Assembly (NCBI RefSeq): GCF_020622355.1 | Contig: NZ_WHVL01000002.1 | Span: forward strand, 310,001-374,000 | DNA: 64,000 nt | Direction of reading: 5' to 3' | From: Vreelandella malpeensis | GTDB taxonomy: Bacteria; Pseudomonadota; Gammaproteobacteria; Pseudomonadales; Halomonadaceae | In this document: positions 8,690 to 16,199 of the stretch, piece by piece | Layout of the letters: each line of letters starts with the position of its first letter | Numbering within the stretch: the first letter of the stretch is position 1 | Position numbers and translations under genes: made by a program | The notes under the pieces: model-generated | What the model was told of the DNA's origin: nothing | What the model saw: only the letters and a program-made list of their open reading frames with translations | The model's database searches: none

Positions 8690-10135
8690 ATGCGCCTACG
8701 CAACTTAATGATTCTCACGGTTATCGTGCCGCTGTTCGTCGCCTTGGTGGTGTTCAGCTTCGTGGCCATCAAGGCGCTGGAGGACAACGTTCGCTCCAAG
8801 CTCGAGACCGAAGTGGAGATCATCACCCGGGCGCTGAGCACCTCCTTGAGCTATGCGGTGGCTCGTGACAGCGCCGCGCCGCTCGAGGAGGCTTTGCAGT
8901 CGGCGTTCTCGTTTCATCGCATCTACGGCGCCTACGTGTTCGACGTGCAGGGCCGCGAGATCTACGGGCTGGGGCTTGGCAAGAACCTGTTCAGCCCTGC
9001 GGAAATCCAGAGCGTCATCGAGCGCGATGACCTTTACAGCAACTATCGCCAGCTCGATGGCTGGACCTACTACTCGGCGCTGATCCCGCTGCGTACCCAG
9101 GATGGCAACGTCTACGGGGTGCTGCAGGTCAATCGGCTCAATACCGGTATCGAAAACTATACCGGGTTCATCAGTATCGTCGCCGTGCTGGTGTTCATCA
9201 TCGGTGCCGGTGGCATCGTGCTGAGCATCTGGTGGGGCTTTCGGCGCTACATCGAACGGCCGTTGAACCGTCTGCTGCGTGTTATGCTGCTGGTGGAAGA
9301 CGGCGACCGCAGCCAGCGGGCAAGCGTCGAGGGGCCGGTGGAGTATCGCCGTCTGGCTTCCGGCTTGAACGGCATGCTCGATGCCATGGCCGAGAAGGAT
9401 CGCGACATCGACGCTCGCCGTCGGCGCGAGATCGAGCTCGAGAAGCGCCTGCGCAAGTCCAAGAAGCTCGCCGAGCTCGGCGTGCTCGCCGCGGGCGTGG
9501 CCCACGAGATCGGCGCGCCCTTGACGGTGATCAATGGCCAGGCCCAGCGCCTGGCAAGGCGCGACGTGATCGGCGACGACGAGCGCGCCCGCCTTGGCCG
9601 CATCCGCGGCGAGGTCGAGCGCATCGTCGAGATCGTGCGCCAGCTCATGGAGCTTGGCCGCCAGCACAACGTCGAGAAGGGCCGCCAGTCGCTCGATCAT
9701 CTGGTCGCAAGCGCAGGCGAGCTGGTCGAGGAGGAGCTCGAACCACGCGGCATCCAGCTCGAGGTCGAGCTGCCCACACCAGCGCTCGAGGTGATGGTCA
9801 ACGGCCAGCAGATCGTGCAAGTCCTCACCAACCTGCTGCGCAACGCCGCCCAGGCCCCGGACGTGCACGTGATCAAGGTACGCGCCGAGCGTGAGGGTAG
9901 CGAAATCACCTTGTGCGTGGAGGACGACGGTCCGGGCATTCCGGCATCGCACCACCACCAGGTGTTCGATCCGTTCTTCACCACCAAGCCCGTGGGCCAA
10001 GGCAGCGGCCTGGGGCTTTCGATGGTACACCGCATCATCAATGATCACGGCGGGACGATTGGCGTGTTCGACAGCGCCCTGGGGGGAGCGGGGTTCGAGA
10101 TCACCCTCCCCTTGAGTGAAACCGCATCCGCTTGA
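8690..10135 (+). CDS. Membrane sensor histidine kinase (NtrB/DctB-like, HAMP-containing)
   Basis: This is a 481-residue kinase. Membrane span 1 covers about residues 9-28, a periplasmic sensor about 30-160, membrane span 2 about 161-183, and HAMP about 184-237. The phosphoacceptor is His272 in GVAHEIGAPLTVI, and the ATPase domain has NLLRNAAQ, EDDGPGIP and GSGLGLSMV boxes. The gene continues directly into a sigma-54-dependent response regulator, the normal partner of such kinases. The periplasmic domain has no motif I can assign to a ligand. Its position behind the sugar dehydrogenase suggests, but does not show, a link to periplasmic carbon sensing. Confidence 0.9.
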   Translation: MRLRNLMILTVIVPLFVALVVFSFVAIKALEDNVRSKLETEVEIITRALSTSLSYAVARDSAAPLEEALQSAFSFHRIYGAYVFDVQGREIYGLGLGKNLFSPAEIQSVIERDDLYSNYRQLDGWTYYSALIPLRTQDGNVYGVLQVNRLNTGIENYTGFISIVAVLVFIIGAGGIVLSIWWGFRRYIERPLNRLLRVMLLVEDGDRSQRASVEGPVEYRRLASGLNGMLDAMAEKDRDIDARRRREIELEKRLRKSKKLAELGVLAAGVAHEIGAPLTVINGQAQRLARRDVIGDDERARLGRIRGEVERIVEIVRQLMELGRQHNVEKGRQSLDHLVASAGELVEEELEPRGIQLEVELPTPALEVMVNGQQIVQVLTNLLRNAAQAPDVHVIKVRAEREGSEITLCVEDDGPGIPASHHHQVFDPFFTTKPVGQGSGLGLSMVHRIINDHGGTIGVFDSALGGAGFEITLPLSETASA

Positions 10136-10145
10136 GGAAAACGCT

Positions 10146-11552
10146 TTGACCGATCAGGAACATCTTTTACCGCTACTGGTCGTCGAGGACGACCCCGCCA
10201 TTCGCGAACTTCTCGAAGAGGAGCTTCATGATGCCGGCTACGCCACCCTCGGCGTCTCCAGCGCCGAGGAGGCCATCGCGCTTTTGAGCCATACGGCGGT
10301 CTCGATGATGATCACCGACGTGCGCCTGCCTGGGATGACCGGTATCCAGCTGCTCCAGCAGCTTCGCCAGGAGGGCTCGGAGCTCGGGATCATCGTGATT
10401 ACCGCCTTCGGTACCATCGACCAGGCCGTCGAGGCGCTGAAGCTCGGTGCCGACGACTTCCTCACCAAGCCGCTGGATCTCGACGCCATTCGCGAGGCGG
10501 TGTTTCGCGTGCTGGAGCGCCAGCGCCTGGCGCTCTCCCACGATGACGAGCTCCATCACTTCCACGGTATCGTCGGCAAGAGCCCGACCATGCAGGCACT
10601 TTTCCATGACGCCTCGCGCCTGGCCAAGAGCAGCGCACCGATCCTGATCCTCGGCGAAAGCGGCACAGGCAAGGAGTTGCTCGCCCGGGCCATTCACCTG
10701 GAGAGCCCGCGTCACGAGGCGCCTTTCGTGCCAGTCAACTGCGCCAGCATTCCTGCGGACCTGATGGAAAGCGAGTTCTTCGGTCACGTGAAGGGTGCCT
10801 TCACCGGCGCCAACGAAGCGCGCAAGGGCCTTTTCCAGAGTGCTCAGGGTGGTAGCCTGTTTCTCGACGAGATCGGCGAAATGCCGATCAATCTGCAGGC
10901 CAAGCTGCTGCGCGCCCTGCAGGAGAAAACGGTGCGCCCGGTGGGCGGTGAGCGCGAGGAGCCGGTGGATGTGCGCATCATCGCCGCCACCCACAGGAAC
11001 CTCGAAAAGGAGATCGAGGAGCAGAACTTTCGAAGCGACCTCTTCTACCGCCTGGAGACCTTTTCGCTGCGGATACCGCCGCTTCGCGAGCGCGGAAGCG
11101 ACATCGAGCACCTGGTCTTCGCGTTGATCGACAAGCACGCCGACGCTCAAGGCAAGCAGATCGAGCAGATCGAGCCCGAGGCACTCAACACCCTGTTGAG
11201 CTACTCCTACCCAGGCAACGTGCGCGAGCTCGAGAACGCCGTGATGCGTGCGGTGACCCTGAGCGAGGAAGGCGTTCTGCAACACGGCGACCTGCCGGAG
11301 CGACTGCGCGATCATGTCAGCACCCAGGCCAGCGCCGAGCTCATGCCAGCGCTTAGCGGTGAAGTGCTGGCCGGCACCCAGGCGCCGGCGCCGGCACCCG
11401 CGCGCTGGCCAAGCCTTGAAGAGGTCGAAAAGCGCTACATCAAGAAGGTGCTCGAGGCGACTGGAGGCAACAAACGCCGCACCGCAGAGGTTCTGGGTAT
11501 TGCCCGCCGCACGCTCTATCGCCGCCTGGAAGACGACAACGAACAGCCTTGA
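10146..11552 (+). CDS. Sigma-54-dependent two-component response regulator (NtrC family)
   Basis: This encodes 468 residues: a receiver domain (about 8-120, phospho-acceptor Asp58 in ITDVRLPG), an AAA+ domain (about 135-365) with Walker A GESGTGKE, the sigma-54 contact loop KGAFTGAN and Walker B SLFLDEIGEM, then a Fis-type helix-turn-helix (GGNKRRTAEVLGIARRTLYRRL). It should activate RpoN-dependent promoters when phosphorylated by the adjacent kinase. Start choice: an in-frame GTG at 10116 lies inside the kinase gene without a good ribosome site. The TTG at 10146 has GAGGAAA at 10134-10140 just upstream, so TTG is preferred. Transcription ends at the strong hairpin at 11570-11611. Its target genes are unknown. 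Confidence 0.88.
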   Translation: MTDQEHLLPLLVVEDDPAIRELLEEELHDAGYATLGVSSAEEAIALLSHTAVSMMITDVRLPGMTGIQLLQQLRQEGSELGIIVITAFGTIDQAVEALKLGADDFLTKPLDLDAIREAVFRVLERQRLALSHDDELHHFHGIVGKSPTMQALFHDASRLAKSSAPILILGESGTGKELLARAIHLESPRHEAPFVPVNCASIPADLMESEFFGHVKGAFTGANEARKGLFQSAQGGSLFLDEIGEMPINLQAKLLRALQEKTVRPVGGEREEPVDVRIIAATHRNLEKEIEEQNFRSDLFYRLETFSLRIPPLRERGSDIEHLVFALIDKHADAQGKQIEQIEPEALNTLLSYSYPGNVRELENAVMRAVTLSEEGVLQHGDLPERLRDHVSTQASAELMPALSGEVLAGTQAPAPAPARWPSLEEVEKRYIKKVLEATGGNKRRTAEVLGIARRTLYRRLEDDNEQP

Positions 11553-11569
11553 AAATCAGGTGAAAAGTG

Positions 11570-11611
11570 AAAAAGAGGGCCGGGAAGCAGTGCTTCCCGG
11601 CCCTCTTTTTC
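11570..11611. terminator. Strong bidirectional terminator
   Basis: AAAAAGAGGGCCGGGAAGCA pairs with TGCTTCCCGGCCCTCTTTTT, giving a very long stem with A-rich and T-rich flanks. It can end transcription of the response regulator (plus) and of the small lipoprotein gene (minus). Confidence 0.92.
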
Positions 11612-11642
11612 ACTGACTGCCCAGCGCGCAAGAGCGCCTTGC

Positions 11643-11837
11643 CTAGATGTCGTCGCTCGGAGTTTCGCCGGCGTCGTCGTTGGACATCGGGCCGGTTCCC
11701 ATGGGCTGTTCTTCCTCGGGGGCGGCATCCGGATTGGGCGGGTCGTCGTTTCCGCAGCCGGCGAGCGCAAGCGCGCCGAAAGCCATCATCACGCTGAGCA
11801 GCAGCGCTTTGAAACGCTTGTTGCGTTGGTCACCCAT
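11643..11837 (-). CDS. Small acidic lipoprotein A (unknown function)
   Basis: This 64-residue protein has a positively charged N-terminus (MGDQRNKRFK), a hydrophobic segment and the lipobox LALAGC with lipidation at Cys28. The mature part is only about 37 residues, dominated by Asp, Glu and Pro (GNDDPPNPDAAPEEEQ) and ending GETPSDDI, and is probably unstructured. The start at 11837 has AAGGAGAA upstream; upstream in-frame ATGs lack this. Residue +2 is Gly, which favours outer-membrane sorting. It resembles the lipoprotein at 12080-12511 (same LAGCGNDD junction), suggesting duplication. No function is recognised. Confidence 0.75.
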   Translation of the reverse strand: MGDQRNKRFKALLLSVMMAFGALALAGCGNDDPPNPDAAPEEEQPMGTGPMSNDDAGETPSDDI

Positions 11838-11970
11838 GTCGTTCTCCTTGACGTTGTGGTCACGATCCATGCAGCGAATTGCCATGATCAAGCCTATTCA
11901 ACGTAGTGCGCTGAGCACCGATTTACCAGCGGGATCGACGTCGCCAATGGACTCGGCGTATCTACAAGGC

Positions 11971-11997
11971 AAAAAAACCCCCGCAAGGGTGCGGGGG
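11971..11997 (-). terminator. Rho-independent terminator of lipoprotein B
   Basis: On the minus strand CCCCCGC-ACCC-TTGCGGGGG type hairpin is followed by seven T residues, about 80 bases beyond the stop of the lipoprotein gene at 12080. Confidence 0.85.
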
Positions 11998-12079
11998 AAA
12001 TGGTGATAGACCGTGTGGAGCAGCCGCAGGGAACAGACAGCTGGCCCGATCTATCACCGTAGGGAGCGGGGTGAATCGA

Positions 12080-12511
12080 TCAGTTCGTGGTGGTTTCTTC
12101 GTCATCTGCATCGCCCGGCGCTGAACCCGGCATCGGCTCGGTACCATCCCCGAATCCTGGATTCTCTTCCGGATCTTCGGCTGTGGTCATGCCCGGCTCA
12201 CCGCCTGGCATCGGTTCCTGCGAGGTCGCCGCGTCATCTTCAAGGCCCGGATCGCTCATGGCGGGATCGGACGGGGCGGGATCGGACGGGGCGGGATCGG
12301 ACGGGGCGGGTTCGGTCATGGCGGGATCATCGTTCAGGGCAGGCTCGTCCATGGAGCCACTCTGCTCCATGGTTTCCGGCTGCTGAGCGGGCGGCAGCTC
12401 GTCTTCGTCGTCGTTGCCGCAACCAGCCAGTGTGAGCGAGGTCACGGTAGCCAACATGCCCAGCGCGATGAGATGTTTACGCTTGAACGTCGGTTTGTCT
12501 TGCTTATCCAT
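12080..12511 (-). CDS. Acidic lipoprotein B with DPAPS repeats (unknown function)
   Basis: This 143-residue protein has a basic N-terminus, a hydrophobic segment and lipobox LTLAGC (Cys31). The mature part is highly acidic and low in complexity: NDDEDELPP, then several DPAPS/DPAMS pentapeptides, then more Glu/Asp/Pro/Gly/Met-rich sequence to the end (EETTTN). The start at 12511 (MDKQDKP) has a perfect AAGGAGG ribosome site; longer in-frame starts do not. It shares the CGNDD junction with the 64-residue lipoprotein downstream, with which it is tandem. An acidic flexible tail on an outer-membrane anchor fits a halophile envelope protein, but this is inference; no family is recognised. Confidence 0.78.
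   Translation of the reverse strand: MDKQDKPTFKRKHLIALGMLATVTSLTLAGCGNDDEDELPPAQQPETMEQSGSMDEPALNDDPAMTEPAPSDPAPSDPAPSDPAMSDPGLEDDAATSQEPMPGGEPGMTTAEDPEENPGFGDGTEPMPGSAPGDADDEETTTN
12251..12325 (-). repeat. 15-bp tandem repeat inside lipoprotein B
   Basis: Three identical 15-bp units (ATCGGACGGGGCGGG on the plus strand) lie at 12266-12310, flanked on each side by one diverged unit. Each unit encodes one DPAPS-type pentapeptide, so copy-number change keeps the frame. Confidence 0.9.
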
Positions 12512-12950
12512 AAGACCTGCCTCCTTTAGGTTCATTGAACGTCTCGAGATGCGCCTGCCTGGCTTGTTGGGCCACTCCGTGGCCATTTCTCAAGATCATA
12601 AAAGTCGAATAAATGCATTCACTTCTCGCGCCAAAAACTTTAAAAAACAAATAATAAAATATAAAAACAACGACTTATAAAATAAGTCGCACTGACGTCG
12701 ATTTAACCTACGCTATATCGGAAGGGGATAGAAATGACACATGTAACGTTGGCTCACTACGTTGTCCAGGGGCGTTGTGACACATAGGCCAGCTTCATGT
12801 ATAATAATTGGTAATAAATTCAGCGCTTATTGCTAATTTCTAATTATTTAACTGCAGTGATGTGCCCTTCCACGCCTCTCTTAACGGGCAAGCCTGGTCG
12901 TGGACGCTGAAAGGACTGCAACAAGATTATTCAACCATAAGGTTTCATCG
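12512..12950 (+). other. Intergenic control region between lipoprotein B and proV
   Basis: This 439-base stretch holds no credible gene. It contains the lipoprotein B promoter region, an AT-rich island (about 12596-12690), a perfect inverted repeat CGACTTAT-AAA-ATAAGTCG (12671-12689), a CTGACG/TATATC promoter-like pair (12692-12719) and a strong promoter candidate at 12777-12805. The rest of the window is much richer in GC. Confidence 0.7.
12777..12805 (+). promoter_or_regulatory. Sigma-70-type promoter candidate for proVWX
   Basis: GTGACA (12777-12782) and TATAAT (12800-12805) are separated by exactly 17 bases, about 145 bases before the proV start at 12951. Five of six and six of six positions match the consensus hexamers. 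Confidence 0.65.
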
Positions 12951-14156
12951 ATGGAAGAAACACGTCCTGTCAAGATTCAGGTACGCGGCTTGAGCAAGGT
13001 GTTCGGCAAGCAACCCAAGAGGGCCCTAGAACTACGTGACCAAGGGCTCAAACGCCCCGAAATTCTCGAAAAGACCGGCCAGACCCTTGGCCTTTCCAAT
13101 ATCTCCTTCGATGTCTACGAAGGAGAGCTTCTGGTCATCATGGGGTTGTCGGGTTCGGGCAAGTCAACGCTGATTCGCTGCCTTAACCGACTGATCGATT
13201 CCACCGAAGGCGACATCGTCATCGACGGGGAAAACATTCCCACCCTGGGCGAAAAGGCATTGCTGGAGTGTCGCCGGCGCCATTTCTCGATGGTTTTTCA
13301 AAATTTCGCTCTGTTCCCCCATCGTACGGTTCAGCAAAATGCTGAGTTCGGCCTCGAGATTCGCGGCATTGACAAGGCCAAGCGGCGCGAGATCGCCCAC
13401 GGTGCCCTGCAACAGGTGGGTCTGGGCGGCTGGGAAGATGCCTACCCCAATCAGCTTTCCGGCGGCATGCAGCAGCGCGTGGGCCTTGCACGGGCACTGG
13501 CCAACGATGCGAGCGTGTTGCTGATGGACGAAGCGTTCTCGGCACTCGACCCCTTGATTCGCAAGGACATGCAGCAGGAGCTTCTGCAACTTCAGACCCG
13601 CATGCAGAAGACTACCGTCTTCATCACCCACGACCTGGACGAAGCGCTCTCCATCGGGGATCGCATCGTGCTGCTCAAGGATGGCGAAGTGGTTCAGATC
13701 GGCACGCCCGAGGAGATTCTCACCCAACCGGCCGACGACTACGTGCGCCGCTTCATCGAAGGGGTGGATCGCGCACGTATCCTGACCGCCGAAAGCGCCA
13801 TGCGCCCGGTACGCACCAGCGCCCGCGACAGCGACGGTCCGCGCACCGCGCTGCACCGCATGCGCGACTACAGCCTGGATTCCATCTACGTGACCGACCG
13901 CGACCGCCGCCTGCTCGGCCTGCTGGAGGCGGATGCCGCCAGCCGCGCCATCGAGGAGCGCGCCGACAAGCTCACCGCCTATCTGACCCAGGATTTTCGT
14001 CGCGTATCGCCGGAGGAGCCGCTTCAGAACCTGTTCGCCATGTTCAGCGAAAAGAGCTACCCCATTGCCGTGGTGGATGACGAACAGCGCCTGCTGGGCG
14101 TCGTCGTCAAGGGCGCGGTATTGCACGAACTGGCACGAGCAGGAGAAGAGCACTGA
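12951..14156 (+). CDS. proV: Glycine betaine/proline betaine ABC transporter, ATP-binding protein
   Basis: This 401-residue ATPase powers compatible-solute import. The ProV/OpuAA-type N-terminal region (SKVFGKQPKRALEL, about 15-30) precedes Walker A GLSGSGKST, the Q-loop FQNFALFPHRTV, the signature LSGGMQQRVGLARAL, Walker B VLLMDEAFSALDP and the switch His in FITHD. Two C-terminal CBS motifs (about 280-395) are the osmosensing part in OpuA/ProV homologues. ATG 12951 (MEETRPVK) with AAGG upstream is preferred over an in-frame ATG/GTG further upstream. Its stop overlaps the proW start (TGATG), so the two are translationally coupled. The AT-rich upstream region is the likely site of osmotic control. 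Confidence 0.93.
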   Translation: MEETRPVKIQVRGLSKVFGKQPKRALELRDQGLKRPEILEKTGQTLGLSNISFDVYEGELLVIMGLSGSGKSTLIRCLNRLIDSTEGDIVIDGENIPTLGEKALLECRRRHFSMVFQNFALFPHRTVQQNAEFGLEIRGIDKAKRREIAHGALQQVGLGGWEDAYPNQLSGGMQQRVGLARALANDASVLLMDEAFSALDPLIRKDMQQELLQLQTRMQKTTVFITHDLDEALSIGDRIVLLKDGEVVQIGTPEEILTQPADDYVRRFIEGVDRARILTAESAMRPVRTSARDSDGPRTALHRMRDYSLDSIYVTDRDRRLLGLLEADAASRAIEERADKLTAYLTQDFRRVSPEEPLQNLFAMFSEKSYPIAVVDDEQRLLGVVVKGAVLHELARAGEEH

Positions 14157-14986
14157 TGGATATCCCACGCATCCCCCTGGGCAGCTGGATCGAGAGCGGC
14201 CTGCGCTGGCTGACCAGCGAGTATTCGGTCGTCACCCGGGGCATTTCCCGGTTCACCCAGAGCGGCATCGACGGCTTGAACGATGGCTTGATGTGGCTAC
14301 CCGACTGGGCGCTGATGGCGTTGATCGCCCTATTGTGCTGGCGCCTGGCGAGCGTTCGCCTGGCGATCGGCGCCGTGGCGGGTCTGGCTCTGATCTGGAA
14401 CCTGGGCCTCTGGAACCCGATGATCGAGACCCTGACGCTGGTGGTGATCGCCACCCTGGTCGCGGTGGTGATCGCGCTTCCGATCGGCATCGTCGCGGCG
14501 CTCTCCGAGCGCCTCTATCGGGTGATCATGCCGGTGCTCGACTTCATGCAGACCATGCCGGCCTTCGTCTACCTGATTCCGGCCATTCCGTTCTTCGGTA
14601 TCGGGGCGGTATCGGCGATCTTCGCCACCGTGATCTTCTCCATGCCGCCGGCGATCCGTTTCACGACCCTCGGTATTCGCCAGGTGCCGACGGAGCTGAT
14701 CGAGGCCGCCGACGCCTATGGCGCTACTCGCGGCCAGAAGCTCTTCAAGGTGCAGCTGCCGCTGTCGCTGCCTACCGTGATGGCGGGGATCAACCAGACC
14801 ATCATGCTGGCGCTCTCGATGGTCGTGATCGCCGCGATGATCGGCGCCGACGGGCTGGGCAGCGAAGTGTGGCGCGCCATCCAGCGCCTGCGCCCCGGCG
14901 ATGGCTTCGAGGCTGGCATCGCGGTAGTCATTCTGGCCATGCTGCTCGACCGTTTGACCCAGTCGCTGCGCAAGTCGCGCCGTTGA
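14156..14986 (+). CDS. proW: Glycine betaine ABC transporter, permease
   Basis: This 276-residue inner-membrane permease has a hydrophilic N-terminal stretch of about 45 residues, then six to seven predicted spans. The binding-protein-dependent transport motif is visible as EAADAYGATRGQKLFKVQLP, the loop that docks on the ATPase, followed by LPTVMAGINQTIMLALSMVVIAAMIGADGLG, characteristic of ProW/OpuAB. It starts inside the proV stop codon. The binding-protein gene proX follows after 158 bases that contain a stable stem-loop. A dimer of ProW with two ProV subunits is the expected complex. Confidence 0.93.
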   Translation: MDIPRIPLGSWIESGLRWLTSEYSVVTRGISRFTQSGIDGLNDGLMWLPDWALMALIALLCWRLASVRLAIGAVAGLALIWNLGLWNPMIETLTLVVIATLVAVVIALPIGIVAALSERLYRVIMPVLDFMQTMPAFVYLIPAIPFFGIGAVSAIFATVIFSMPPAIRFTTLGIRQVPTELIEAADAYGATRGQKLFKVQLPLSLPTVMAGINQTIMLALSMVVIAAMIGADGLGSEVWRAIQRLRPGDGFEAGIAVVILAMLLDRLTQSLRKSRR

Positions 14987-15049
14987 CGAACATGCGGGCT
15001 CGAGAAGACGCTTGAGCGGTACACGCGTCGCACGAGCCGTCATGTCCGG

Positions 15050-15081
15050 CAAGCGCCAGGCGGTTTCGGCCGCCGTGCTTG
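15050..15081 (+). other. Stem-loop between proW and proX
   Basis: CAAGC...GGCGG-TTTCGG-CCGCC...GCTTG forms a two-part stem with a six-base loop. No T-run follows, so it is not a classical terminator. A role in differential mRNA stability or partial attenuation is possible. Confidence 0.55.
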
Positions 15082-15144
15082 TCGCACCACGAGGCCTCGG
15101 CCTTGATTCATAAGAGTGTCAATCACCAACAAGGGAAACATCAC

Positions 15145-16011
15145 ATGAAAACACGTATCCAAGCGTCGATTCGCCTCGCTTCTCTCGGCTTGCTCGCCAC
15201 GACTGGTCTCGCCGGCGGCTTCGCTCAAGCCCAGGACAAGGGCACGGTCAACCTCGCCTACGTCGAATGGTCCTCGGAAGTGGCGTCCACCAACGTGGTG
15301 GCCGCCGTGCTCGAGCAGGCCGGCTTCGACGTGAACCTGACTTCGCTCTCGGCGGCGGCCATGTTCCAGGCGCTCTCCACCGGTGATGCCGACGCGATCG
15401 TTGCGGCCTGGCTGCCCACTACCCACGCCGAGTACATGGAGCGCATCGGTGACAGCGTCGAGGACCTGGGACCGAACCTGGACGGCACCAAGCTCGGCCT
15501 GGTGGTGCCCGCCTACACCGAGGTGGACTCCATTGCCGATCTCAACGACAACGCGGCGCTGTTCGACAGCGAGATCATCGGTATCGACCCGGGGGCGGGC
15601 CTGATGGGTCTGGCCGAGGAAGTCGTGGATACCTATGACCTCGATTTGCGTCTGCGCAGCGGCAGCGACGCCACCATGGTGGCCGCGCTTTCCAACGCGA
15701 TCGACAACGAGGAAGACATCGTCGTGACCAGCTGGACGCCGCACTGGATGTTCGCGCGCTGGGACCTGAAGTATCTCGAGGACCCGGAGAACGTCTTCGG
15801 CGGCGCCGAGCAGATCCATACCGTGGTGCGCAGCGGTTTCGACGATGATATGCCTGAAGCCTATGCCATTCTCGATGCCTTCGAGTGGACGCCGGAGCAG
15901 ATGGGCGAAGTGATGCTGATGAACCAGGAAGAAGGCAGCGACCCGCGCGAGAACGCCAGACAGTGGGTCGAGGAGAATCAGGATGTCGTCGAGCAGTGGA
16001 TCGACGGTTGA
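15145..16011 (+). CDS. proX: Glycine betaine periplasmic binding protein
   Basis: This 288-residue protein has a signal peptide (about residues 1-29, ending FAQAQ) and a type II binding-protein fold of the OpuAC/ProX family: VNLAYVEWSSEVASTNVVAAVLEQAGF, YVEW and WLPTTH segments near the N-terminus and VVTSWTPHWMFARWDLKYLEDP near the C-terminus. Trp residues in these motifs normally form the aromatic cage that holds the trimethylammonium group. The start at 15145 (MKTRIQAS) has AAGGGA upstream and is preferred over 15079. It completes the proVWX set; the stem-loop upstream may set its higher expression. Confidence 0.92.
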   Translation: MKTRIQASIRLASLGLLATTGLAGGFAQAQDKGTVNLAYVEWSSEVASTNVVAAVLEQAGFDVNLTSLSAAAMFQALSTGDADAIVAAWLPTTHAEYMERIGDSVEDLGPNLDGTKLGLVVPAYTEVDSIADLNDNAALFDSEIIGIDPGAGLMGLAEEVVDTYDLDLRLRSGSDATMVAALSNAIDNEEDIVVTSWTPHWMFARWDLKYLEDPENVFGGAEQIHTVVRSGFDDDMPEAYAILDAFEWTPEQMGEVMLMNQEEGSDPRENARQWVEENQDVVEQWIDG

Positions 16012-16065
16012 TGTCGAGCCCATCCAGCGCAGGATGAAGGCTCCCTGCGCACGGTTGTAATTATT

Positions 16066-16092
16066 TTGTACAGACCGAACAAAACTTGTACA
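16066..16092 (+). promoter_or_regulatory. Paired TTGTACA repeats upstream of the BCCT gene
   Basis: TTGTACA occurs at 16066 and again at 16086, 20 bases apart (about two helical turns), with A/T flanks that also make them an inverted pair. The second copy could serve as a -35 element. This looks like a regulator-binding site, but no known operator is recognised. Confidence 0.4.
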
Positions 16093-16199
16093 AACCAGCA
16101 GCGACGTTTGCTATTTTTAACGCATGCGTGCCCGAGACTTGCCGACCCTGTCGACCGGCGGCAAGCCTCGGGCTTTCGTTTCAAAATGGAGAAGACCCA

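Noticed and set aside
12251-12325. Possible CRISPR-like repeat array
   Set aside because: Units are 15 bp without spacers, in frame within a lipoprotein gene; it is a coding tandem repeat.
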